From Bacteroidota bacterium (lineage in GTDB: Bacteria > Bacteroidota > Bacteroidia > Bacteroidales > UBA1556), in NCBI GenBank assembly GCA_003648395.1, contig QMPB01000065.1:1-13423 (forward strand): DNA of 13,423 nucleotides. Direction: 5' to 3'. Position 1 is the first letter of the stretch. Each line of letters opens with the position of its first letter. Of this stretch, positions 6,065 to 12,450 are shown in pieces. The notes beneath the pieces are model-generated. The model was not told where the DNA came from, ran no database searches, and was given only the letters and a program-made list of their open reading frames with translations. The position numbers were made by a program, and so were the translations under genes.

Positions 6065-7149
6065 TGTCTGTAGCAGATATTTCCATTAAAAAACGAATCG
6101 GTCTCAAACTATACAAACAGTATAAGAAAAACGCCACAAAACTTCATAAACTCAATTATATTTTCTGGGAATGCACTCTTAGATGTAATTTAAACTGCTT
6201 GCATTGTGGTAGCGATTGCAAGAAAGATGCTCATGTGCCAGATATGCCCATTACTGATTTTATTGGCGCAATTGATAAACTCAAAGACATAGTTGATCCC
6301 AATAATACAATGATTGCTATTACTGGTGGCGAGGTGTTATTACGTAAAGATATTGAGGATGCAGGTCGTGAACTATATAAAAGGGGATTCCCTTGGGGCA
6401 TTGTTACTAACGGAATGCTACTTAGCAAGGAACGCTTAAATAGTCTTTTGAATGCTGGTATGCGCGCTATAACTATTAGCCTAGATGGTCTTAATGATTC
6501 TCATAACTGGCTCAGAAACAATAAGCACAGTTTCGAAAAAGTAATATCTGCAGTAAAGCTTCTACCACAAGTAGAGAATCTTAAATATGATGTGGTAAGC
6601 TGTATAAATACTCAGAACTTTGATGAACTAAATGAACTTAAAAACTTACTTATAGAAATTGGCATAAAAGAATGGCGTGTTTTCACCATCTTTCCCATTG
6701 GTAGAGCCAAGGTAAACGATTTATTGCAACTTAACCCACAGCAATTTAAAGCCTTATTTGATTTCATTGCCCAAACTCGTAAGGAAGGTAAAATTGATAT
6801 GAGCTATGGCTGCGAAGGATTTTTAGGAAACTACGAAAAAGAAGTAAGAGACGATTTTTTCTTCTGCCAAGCAGGAATTAACATAGCATCAATACTTGCA
6901 GACGGCTCTATTTCTGCATGCCCCAACCTAAGAGAAAACTATAAGCAAGGCAATATTTACAAAGATAATATTGCTGAAGTATGGGAGAATAAATATCAAA
7001 TTTTTAGAGATAGAAGTTGGACCAAAACTGGCATTTGTGCTGATTGTAAAGAGTATGAATACTGCGAAGGAAATGGGCTTCATTTACGTAATGAAGAAAC
7101 TGGAGAACTAGCTTTTTGTCATTTGCAAAGAATTGAAGAAGGGGAATAA
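6064..7149 (+). CDS. Radical SAM/SPASM enzyme of the rSAM/lipoprotein system (TIGR04133-like)
   Basis: This 361-residue enzyme has the radical SAM cluster motif CxxxCxxC at C41, C45, C48 (in RCNLNCLHC), flanked by C37 and C52. The SAM-binding glycine motif is TGGEV (88-92), with Val where most families have Pro. ITISLDG (136-142) is the usual strand of the core barrel. The C-terminal region carries SPASM-type cysteines for auxiliary Fe-S clusters: C268, C286, then C325-x2-C328-x5-C334 and C352, plus C250. Such enzymes usually modify peptides or act as anaerobic sulfatase or mycofactocin-like maturases; the substrate here is unknown. It is cytoplasmic, while its coupled neighbour is an exported lipoprotein, so any action on that protein must precede export. 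The N-terminal block LGLKLYKQY-like followed by LNYIFWECTLR is typical of the TIGR04133 group. Start is fixed by the TAATG overlap. Confidence 0.92.
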   Translation: MSVADISIKKRIGLKLYKQYKKNATKLHKLNYIFWECTLRCNLNCLHCGSDCKKDAHVPDMPITDFIGAIDKLKDIVDPNNTMIAITGGEVLLRKDIEDAGRELYKRGFPWGIVTNGMLLSKERLNSLLNAGMRAITISLDGLNDSHNWLRNNKHSFEKVISAVKLLPQVENLKYDVVSCINTQNFDELNELKNLLIEIGIKEWRVFTIFPIGRAKVNDLLQLNPQQFKALFDFIAQTRKEGKIDMSYGCEGFLGNYEKEVRDDFFFCQAGINIASILADGSISACPNLRENYKQGNIYKDNIAEVWENKYQIFRDRSWTKTGICADCKEYEYCEGNGLHLRNEETGELAFCHLQRIEEGE

Positions 7150-7200
7150 TAGAGAATAATGAATTAAGAATGAAGATTGAAAAATAAGAATTAATAATTA
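7144..7200. repeat. Degenerate heptanucleotide tandem repeat
   Basis: The sequence reads in steps of about seven: GAATAAT, AGA, GAATAAT, GAATTAA, GAATGAA, GATTGAA, AAATAA, GAATTAA, TAATTA. It is purine-rich on the plus strand, covers the stop codon of the radical SAM gene and ends about ten bases before the next promoter box. It resembles the short heptad repeats reported between genes of several bacterial groups; no function can be assigned. Confidence 0.55.
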
Positions 7201-7210
7201 CTTATTTTAC

Positions 7211-7218
7211 TAACTTTG
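7211..7218 (+). promoter_or_regulatory. -7 box of the folK operon
   Basis: TAACTTTG is identical to the yggS -7 box and lies 20 bases before the ATG at 7239, so the leader would be short. A -33 TTTG is not present at 19 bases; the heptad repeat occupies that place. Confidence 0.5.
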
Positions 7219-7238
7219 CACACTTAAATTTCAATTAG

Positions 7239-8078
7239 ATGCAATATTATATTTTTTCTGGAGAGATGCGTAATATAGATGATGGTATTAGCATAAAAAA
7301 CAGAGCTTTTCGCTATGCTGATGGCTTATTTGAAAGTATGTTTTTTACCAATAATAAAATCATGTTTCTCGACCTACATTATAATAGGTTGCTTGAAGGT
7401 ATGAAGTTATTACAGATTGAAACTTCTAATCTACCCGATAAACAACAGCTAATTGATAAGACTAGAGAACTTATAAAAGCAAATGGGATTGAATCTGCTG
7501 CAAGAGTCCGCTTGCAAGTATTTAGAAAAGATGGTGGCTTATACCTACCTGATACCAATGATTGTGAATATTTATTAGAAGCTACTGCCATAGATAACAA
7601 TGAGTACACTCTTAATACCAAAGGCTTGCATATTGGGATTACAACTAAGATAAAACAGCATAAAAGTATTTTCTCGAAAGTAAAAACCATTGCAAAGCAA
7701 GAAATGATAATAGCAGCATTGGATGCAAGAGAAAACAAATGGGACGATGCCATTTTAACAAATACTTCTAATAATATTACTGAAACTAGCAGCTCAAATA
7801 TATTTGCCGTAATTAATGGAAATTTATATACACCACAAATAGACGATGGAATACTAGATGGAATAATGCGTCAGATGGTGCTTAAAATTGTTGCCGAAAA
7901 TAATATTCCTATAATCGAAACTTCGCTTACTGAGGCTAATTTGGAAGCAGCTGAAGAAATTTTTATTACCAATGCAGTAAAAGGTGTACAATGGGTTGTT
8001 GCATTTGGCAACAAACGTTTTTTCAATAATATGAGCAAAAGAATTATTTCACTACTTAATAAGAAAATCTATGAATAA
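7239..8078 (+). CDS. Class IV aminotransferase/lyase, probably PabC-like
   Basis: The 279-residue protein has the fold-type IV PLP enzyme architecture: FRYADGLFESM (near 24-34), R50 in LHYNRL, the likely PLP lysine K149 (SKVKTIAKQEM) and TETSSSNIFAV with E182 and N187, followed by the LDGIMRQMVL block (206-215). The family holds 4-amino-4-deoxychorismate lyase (PabC, releasing p-aminobenzoate and pyruvate), branched-chain aminotransferases and D-amino-acid aminotransferases. Overlap with folK argues for PabC and folate synthesis, but sequence alone does not settle it and no pabA/pabB lies here. Its stop overlaps the folK start by eight bases (ATGAATAA, 8071-8078), so the two are translationally coupled. 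It is first in a four-gene operon. Family certain, PabC function an inference from context. Confidence 0.88.
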   Translation: MQYYIFSGEMRNIDDGISIKNRAFRYADGLFESMFFTNNKIMFLDLHYNRLLEGMKLLQIETSNLPDKQQLIDKTRELIKANGIESAARVRLQVFRKDGGLYLPDTNDCEYLLEATAIDNNEYTLNTKGLHIGITTKIKQHKSIFSKVKTIAKQEMIIAALDARENKWDDAILTNTSNNITETSSSNIFAVINGNLYTPQIDDGILDGIMRQMVLKIVAENNIPIIETSLTEANLEAAEEIFITNAVKGVQWVVAFGNKRFFNNMSKRIISLLNKKIYE

Positions 8079-8559
8079 AGTAGTTTTGCTTCTTGGTGGA
8101 AATATGGGTAATAGAAGTGAGTTAATTAGAGATTCTTTGCTAGAGATTAGTAAGTTAGGAAATATTGTTTCCAAATCAGAAATATATGAAAGTGAAGCTT
8201 GGGGTTTCGAAAGTGAGAACAATTTCTTAAATATATGTATAGAATTAGAAACTGAAAAAGATGCTTTGGAAATATTAAAACTCACACAAGCAATTGAAGT
8301 GCAAACAGGAAGAAAGAAGCAAAGTAATGCTTACGCTTCTAGAAAAATGGATATTGATATTTTGTTTTATAATTCTGAGATTATAAAAACAGAGAATTTA
8401 ATTATACCTCACCCCCGTTTACACGAAAGAATGTTTACTCTAATTTGCCTGATGGATATTGTTCCAAATTTTAATCATCCGGTTTTAGAAAAAAGCATAA
8501 AAGAACTATTAAATGAATGTAATGACACTGTAAAAGTATGGCAATATAAGAATGACTAA
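8071..8559 (+). CDS. folK: 6-hydroxymethyl-7,8-dihydropterin pyrophosphokinase
   Basis: FolK transfers pyrophosphate from ATP to 6-hydroxymethyl-7,8-dihydropterin, the activation step before dihydropteroate synthase in folate synthesis. The 162-residue sequence shows LLLGGNMGNR (7-15), ESEAWGF (40-46), NNFLN, the hallmark RKMDIDILFY (91-100, with the two Mg-binding aspartates D94 and D96) and IPHPRLHER (112-120). The length equals that of stand-alone bacterial FolK. The ATG overlaps the preceding stop by eight bases and its own stop overlaps the kinase start by eight (ATGACTAA, 8552-8559). The dihydroneopterin aldolase and dihydropteroate synthase genes are not in the window. Identification is firm. 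Confidence 0.96.
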   Translation: MNKVVLLLGGNMGNRSELIRDSLLEISKLGNIVSKSEIYESEAWGFESENNFLNICIELETEKDALEILKLTQAIEVQTGRKKQSNAYASRKMDIDILFYNSEIIKTENLIIPHPRLHERMFTLICLMDIVPNFNHPVLEKSIKELLNECNDTVKVWQYKND

Positions 8560-9208
8560 TATAGATAATACATACCAGTTTATAGCAATAGAAGGCAATA
8601 TTGGCGCAGGAAAAACCTCCTTAGCTAAACTTATTGCAGAAAAATGTAATGCCAAATTAATTCTTGAGGAGTTTGAGGACAATAGCTTTCTTCCAAAATT
8701 TTATAAAGATCCTGAGCGATTTGCATTTCCTTTAGAATTATCATTTCTTGCTGAGCGATTTCAGCAGCTTAAAGATAAACTTGCTTCTAAAGATATGTTC
8801 AAAACATTTACTATTGCCGATTATTTTATTAATAAATCCCTAATATTCTCTCGCAAAACATTGCAAACTGATGAGTTCAAGCTATATAATACATTATTTG
8901 AAATTATAAATCAAAGCCTGATAAAACCTGACCTTTTGGTTTATTTATATGCTAATGTAGACACTTTACAAAGCAATATCAAAAAGAGAGGTAGAGATTA
9001 TGAGCTAGAAATTAAGGATGAATATTTAGAAAAAATTCAGAATAGCTATTTTGAATTTATAAAACAGCAAAATAATCTTAGAATTTTAATAATTGACACC
9101 AATAATCTTGACTTTGTAAATAATAAGGAGCATTTCGAATATATATATTCCTTAATATTTAAGGATTATTCGGTTGGTGTTCATAGAATTGAAGCTAAAT
9201 ATGAATAA
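8552..9208 (+). CDS. Deoxynucleoside kinase (dNK family)
   Basis: A 218-residue cytoplasmic kinase of the deoxyadenosine/deoxyguanosine/thymidine-2 type, which phosphorylates deoxynucleosides at the 5' position with ATP for salvage. The P-loop is GNIGAGKT (15-22), then the catalytic-type acidic pair E39-E40, the ER motif at E68-R69 (FLAERFQQL), ADYFINKSLIFS (89-100), DLLVYLYA (127-134) and the arginine-rich lid KKRGRDYE (144-151). Length is normal. Base preference cannot be read safely from the sequence. Both ends are joined to neighbours by eight-base overlaps, so folK, this gene and the acetyltransferase are translated from one transcript. The same folK-kinase neighbourhood is, as I recall, common in Bacteroidota, linking folate-dependent thymidylate synthesis with deoxynucleotide salvage. 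Confidence 0.93.
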   Translation: MTNIDNTYQFIAIEGNIGAGKTSLAKLIAEKCNAKLILEEFEDNSFLPKFYKDPERFAFPLELSFLAERFQQLKDKLASKDMFKTFTIADYFINKSLIFSRKTLQTDEFKLYNTLFEIINQSLIKPDLLVYLYANVDTLQSNIKKRGRDYELEIKDEYLEKIQNSYFEFIKQQNNLRILIIDTNNLDFVNNKEHFEYIYSLIFKDYSVGVHRIEAKYE

Positions 9209-9719
9209 TAGTAGCATAAGATATGAAGAAGCTATAGTTTGGTATCTCAATTATGAATTAGGTTCGTATGAAATACACAATACTGACACCATTGATTGCG
9301 TGCTCCAATCAAATATTGATATTGAAAATTACCTATCTATTTATAAACAGATTGGTGGTGCCTGGCAATGGTCCGAAAGATTAATAATAAATAGAGAAGA
9401 ACTGCATCACATACTCGCAAAAGACACTACAGAAGTATATTACGTTTATAGTAATGAGGATATAATTGGATATTTTGAGTTAGATTTTTCCATTAAGCCA
9501 GAGATAATATATTTTGGCTTAACACCAAATACAATAGGTAAAGGCTATGGGAAAACAATGATGTTTGCACTACTAAATATATTAAAAATTAGAAATATAA
9601 AGGAAGTAATGCTTCATACTTGTTCTAATGATAGTAAAAGAGCATTAAGCTTTTATCAGAATTGTGGATTTAAAATTTATGATGAAAAAATAGAGAAACA
9701 GACTATAATTAAAGAGTAG
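9201..9719 (+). CDS. GNAT family N-acetyltransferase
   Basis: The 172-residue protein shows the GNAT core: strand IIYFGLTP (102-109), the acetyl-CoA pyrophosphate loop TIGKGYGK (111-118), and the C-terminal helix ALSFYQNCGF (148-157) with H139 and C141 on the strand before it. The N-terminal GGAWQWSERL block (52-61) is seen in a group of small-molecule GNATs. The acceptor is unknown. I chose the ATG at 9201, not the in-frame ATG at 9174: 9201 makes an eight-base overlap (ATGAATAA) with the kinase stop, the same junction as the two upstream in the operon. Its stop overlaps the 3' end of the convergent psd gene by 11 bases. Why an acetyltransferase belongs in a folate/nucleotide operon is not clear. 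Confidence 0.88.
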   Translation: MNNSSIRYEEAIVWYLNYELGSYEIHNTDTIDCVLQSNIDIENYLSIYKQIGGAWQWSERLIINREELHHILAKDTTEVYYVYSNEDIIGYFELDFSIKPEIIYFGLTPNTIGKGYGKTMMFALLNILKIRNIKEVMLHTCSNDSKRALSFYQNCGFKIYDEKIEKQTIIKE

Positions 9720-10680
9720 CTTTTATTGCTATCCTATCTCCCATTTTAATCTCAGTTTCCAAGCCGTTTCTAGTATTTTCAAGAAGGTCGTTATCAATTA
9801 TAATACTTCCTTTCTTAAAGAACAACACCACTGTTGATCCGCCAAATTTAAAATAACCTTTTTCTTCTCCCTTAATAATGGAATTATCGCTATAAGTATT
9901 TATCATACTACCAACCATAGTTGCCGCAACTTCTGACATAATAACATCACCAAACTCAATAGTGCTAATTACACTATAACTTCTTTTATTTAAACTAATT
10001 AGCTCAACTTTTTTACGCAATGCAATTGGCGATACCGAATAATAATCACCATTTATAAGTGTATCGATACTAATAATGCCACTTACAGGAAAATGATATC
10101 GGTGGTAATCTGTTGGACAAAGGCGAATTATCATCAAACTACCATCGGCATACATATCTGAAAGGAAAGGATTCTGAAAAAATGTTTCTACATTAAACTT
10201 ATAGCCTTTTACTATAAAATCTTCATTCTTTATGTTAGAATAAGCTAACACTTTTCCATCAGCAGGAGATACTACTGATAATGAATCAGCATCAATATCA
10301 CGCGCATCACTTCTTAACTTACGATAAAAGAAGTCATTAAAGCTATCGAACTCCTGCTTTTGACAAATGCTTAAATCTATATTATAAGTTTCCACAAAGC
10401 CTTCAATCTTTTTATTAGAGCTAGGTTTATCCATTTGAGAACCATACCAATCAGAAAGGAATTTGCGTTTAACCAAAGTAGATGTAGTAAGCTCACCAAT
10501 GGGATTATTATAAAGCCAAGCTAACCAAGCTTCACCATACACTTTCTCGGTTTTAAGCTCACCAGAGCTTCTTTCAATATAATTAATAGCAATATTATTA
10601 CTACCAAAAGGGATTAAGGCAATAATCACTATTGCCGCAATAGTAATTAATATACCTCTATACAGAATTTTTATTTTCAT
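9709..10680 (-). CDS. psd: Phosphatidylserine decarboxylase
   Basis: The enzyme removes CO2 from phosphatidylserine to make phosphatidylethanolamine at the inner membrane. The 323-residue proenzyme has one N-terminal hydrophobic segment (about 8-25), then the decarboxylase domain with the self-cleavage triad: D141 (SPADGKV), the histidine of DYHRYHFPVSG (H193 or H196) and S282 in FGGST (279-283). Cleavage between G281 and S282 turns the serine into the pyruvoyl group and gives a large beta and a small alpha chain of about 42 residues. I chose ATG 10680; a TTG at 10701 in frame overlaps the -7 box and would not be transcribed. The size and the long N-terminal region resemble the longer bacterial Psd type. 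No pssA is adjacent. The 3' end overlaps the GNAT gene by 11 bases. Confidence 0.95.
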   Translation of the reverse strand: MKIKILYRGILITIAAIVIIALIPFGSNNIAINYIERSSGELKTEKVYGEAWLAWLYNNPIGELTTSTLVKRKFLSDWYGSQMDKPSSNKKIEGFVETYNIDLSICQKQEFDSFNDFFYRKLRSDARDIDADSLSVVSPADGKVLAYSNIKNEDFIVKGYKFNVETFFQNPFLSDMYADGSLMIIRLCPTDYHRYHFPVSGIISIDTLINGDYYSVSPIALRKKVELISLNKRSYSVISTIEFGDVIMSEVAATMVGSMINTYSDNSIIKGEEKGYFKFGGSTVVLFFKKGSIIIDNDLLENTRNGLETEIKMGDRIAIKATL

Positions 10681-10698
10681 AAATTGAATATTAAAGTG

Positions 10699-10706
10699 CA
10701 AAAATA
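10699..10706 (-). promoter_or_regulatory. -7 box of psd
   Basis: On the minus strand the sequence is TATTTTTG, which fits TAnnTTTG, 19 bases before the psd ATG. A TTG lies upstream (10724-10722) but at 15 bases instead of 19-21. The box overlaps the alternative TTG codon and supports the shorter psd start. Confidence 0.45.
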
Positions 10707-10761
10707 CAAATAATGCAGTTTCAATTAGAAAATAAGAAATTATTGATTAGTAAAACTTCTA

Positions 10762-10783
10762 AATAATAAACTAGTTAATTATT
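10762..10783. other. AT-rich 22-base palindrome at the Cache gene stop
   Basis: AATAAT-A-AACTAGTT-A-ATTATT is an inverted repeat with one mismatched pair on each side of the AACTAGTT core. It overlaps the stop codon of the Cache lipoprotein gene. It could weakly end that transcript, but no long T run follows on the minus strand, so a terminator is not claimed. Confidence 0.3.
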
Positions 10784-11774
10784 ATTTTACATAAAAACCC
10801 GAACCAATAAAATAATCTGTATTTGGAATTCGCATTACATAAGTAACTTTAATTTGTTCATCTCCTGTAGCTGGATTATTCCAATAATATTGATAATATC
10901 CTGAACCAGAACCTTTGGCAATATTAATCATATCCTGAATTATGTAAGCCCCCTTATTATCCTGTATGTCATAGTCATTTTGCCCTTGGTGAGATGCATC
11001 AGCCCCATGAGCTATATTAATTCCATCTAAATCGTTTATAAAGAAATAACCAGAACCATTGTCAAAGAAACTGATATGGTCAACCATTGTTTGGCAGAAT
11101 TGGACAACACTATTCTCATCGGTATATATACTATCCAAAATTCCAGATATTCCTTTTGCCATTGTAGAAGTTACCTGCAATAAAACTTCTTTTTGTGCAT
11201 CAAAAGGTTCGTACAACTTTTCTGGAGGATCGCCATAAAAACCAGTACCAATAAACCAGTCTGCAGAAGGTATCAATGTAACAAAGCTTAGTTTTCGCTC
11301 AATGGCTCCAGTAGATGGTTTTTCACGATAATATTCTACAAATCCAGAACCCTTATACCTAACAGTTTCCACCATTTCTTGAATAAAATATTTCCCATTT
11401 ATATCTTGAATATTAATTCGGGAAGTGCCTATAAGTGCATGATTTACAATAGCAACAACCCATGCGCCATCTAGTGTTTCAACGAAAAAGTAACCTGAAT
11501 TATCATCATAAAACCTAGCCGCATCAACAAACTCCTGACTAAATATCGCTCGATTTGTACTATCCGAAATCAATTCAGAAAAAACAGTTTCAAAACCGGT
11601 GGCCACATTTGTGGTATTAGTCTCTACAATAGCTTTATCAAGTTCGTATTGAGAAACCATATAATTTGGAGCAATATCTTCTGGTTCTATAATTTCTTCG
11701 CATTCACACGAATAAAAATTAGTTAACATTATTATTGATAATAAAATGCTAATAAAAGTTTTTATTGATTTCAT
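10782..11774 (-). CDS. Lipoprotein with two tandem Cache sensor domains
   Basis: The 330-residue protein has a signal peptide with a hydrophobic stretch (7-20) and a probable lipidation cysteine at C23 (FYSC; another cysteine at C25). The rest is two copies of a single-Cache (sCache_2-like) domain, about 45-181 and 195-329. They share FYDDNSGYFF / FFDNGSGYFF, an LDG turn, an IQD-x-x-G block with YFIQEM / YIIQDM, GSGFVEYY / GSGYYQYY, and a closing WFIGTGFY / YFIGSGFY. Cache domains bind small ligands outside the cytoplasm, normally in chemoreceptors or histidine kinases. Here there is no transmembrane output module, so the protein may present a ligand to a partner or sense it for an unlinked receptor. 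Only copy 2 keeps a histidine-containing AHGADASHQGQN loop, so ligand use may differ. It appears monocistronic with a long leader. Function unknown. Confidence 0.82.
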   Translation of the reverse strand: MKSIKTFISILLSIIMLTNFYSCECEEIIEPEDIAPNYMVSQYELDKAIVETNTTNVATGFETVFSELISDSTNRAIFSQEFVDAARFYDDNSGYFFVETLDGAWVVAIVNHALIGTSRINIQDINGKYFIQEMVETVRYKGSGFVEYYREKPSTGAIERKLSFVTLIPSADWFIGTGFYGDPPEKLYEPFDAQKEVLLQVTSTMAKGISGILDSIYTDENSVVQFCQTMVDHISFFDNGSGYFFINDLDGINIAHGADASHQGQNDYDIQDNKGAYIIQDMINIAKGSGSGYYQYYWNNPATGDEQIKVTYVMRIPNTDYFIGSGFYVK

Positions 11775-12002
11775 GGCTTTATGGTTTAATTATTAATCTA
11801 TAATGAAAAATTATGTACTAAAAAACTAAATTTATTGGTAATAAATTGAATTATTTCTGTTAATAAACTCTGTTTGGTGTTAGTTATGATCGTTCTATTT
11901 TTTCTAAACAATTCAATAGCTGCGTAGGCTGAATCTAATAGAATCTTTTAGATTTTGATTTGCTTTTATGTATACAAAAGTTATAAGTATCTATTTATCC
12001 AA

Positions 12003-12033
12003 CAAATATAAGTAATATTCCAGCGAAATGCAA
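12003..12033 (-). promoter_or_regulatory. Bacteroidota-type promoter of the Cache lipoprotein gene
   Basis: On the minus strand, TTG (12033-12031), 20 bases, then TATATTTG (12010-12003) fit the -33/-7 pattern well. Transcription would begin near 11996 and give a leader of about 220 bases before the ATG at 11774. Confidence 0.5.
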
Positions 12034-12134
12034 GATTTATCTATTATTATATTATTTAGTTAAAAGAATAATACCTATTAGAACTTAGGAAATACATCTG
12101 CGAATACTATAGTTTAAGATAGAATTTTAAATAG

Positions 12135-12142
12135 TACTTTTG
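12135..12142 (+). promoter_or_regulatory. -7 box of the S4 gene
   Basis: TACTTTTG fits TAnnTTTG, 38 bases before the ATG at 12181. An imperfect -33 (TTTA at 12113-12116) lies 18 bases upstream. Confidence 0.5.
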
Positions 12143-12180
12143 TAAACGTAAATAATTTTTAACAAATAAACTTATACCTA

Positions 12181-12390
12181 ATGCAGTTTCAAATAGATAA
12201 TAAGGAGTATATAGAATTAAACAAACTATTAAAGATTCTAAATTTAGTAGAAAGTGGCGGTCAAGCAAATATGTTTATAACAGAAGGCGAGGCTATTGTA
12301 AATAATGAAATTGAAACTCGCAAAAGAAAAAAACTTAGAGTAGGTGATATTATTGAATTTAATGGCTATACAATAGAAATAACAAAATAA
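12181..12390 (+). CDS. S4-domain RNA-binding protein (YbcJ-like)
   Basis: A 69-residue protein that is a single S4-like RNA-binding domain of the YbcJ/S4_2 type. It shows LNKLLKILNLVESGGQA (13-29), FITEGEAIVNNE (32-43) and the basic ETRKRKKLRVGD (45-56), and ends in a short beta strand. Length matches E. coli YbcJ (70). The family is thought to bind structured RNA, possibly rRNA, but its exact target is unknown. It is a stand-alone gene with its own possible -7 box, between a divergent Cache gene and a convergent TPR gene. The ATG is preceded by an A-rich leader and no in-frame upstream start competes. Confidence 0.92.
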   Translation: MQFQIDNKEYIELNKLLKILNLVESGGQANMFITEGEAIVNNEIETRKRKKLRVGDIIEFNGYTIEITK

Positions 12391-12450
12391 TAAACTCTAT
12401 AGTTATATCAAAATGACAAAATAATAATAGCCTAATAACTTAATATTATG

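Larger units (their letters stand above)
11775..12180. other. Divergent intergenic region of 406 bases
   Basis: No gene is seen. The region carries outward promoters for the Cache gene (minus strand, 12033-12003) and the S4 gene (plus strand, 12135-12142). Between the Cache promoter and its start lie about 220 bases of presumed leader. The only structure I see in it is a weak AT-rich hairpin, AATCTAA (11932-11938) with TTAGATT (11948-11954). No riboswitch or leader peptide was recognised. Confidence 0.5.

Noticed and set aside
7379..7753. 124-codon open frame on the minus strand inside the class IV enzyme gene
   Set aside because: It is fully antisense to a well-supported gene and shows no recognisable domain; similar antisense frames at 5747-5953, 6231-6428 and 8052-8285, and plus-strand frames at 4758-5048 and 5207-5446 across the DUF2461 gene, were dismissed likewise.
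9174..9200. Upstream ATG for the GNAT gene
   Set aside because: It lies 35 bases inside the kinase gene and would break the 8-base overlap pattern of the operon; ATG 9201 fits it exactly.
11775..12002. Riboswitch in the Cache gene leader
   Set aside because: No known aptamer pattern or strong GC-containing stems were seen; the only hairpin is AT-only and weak.
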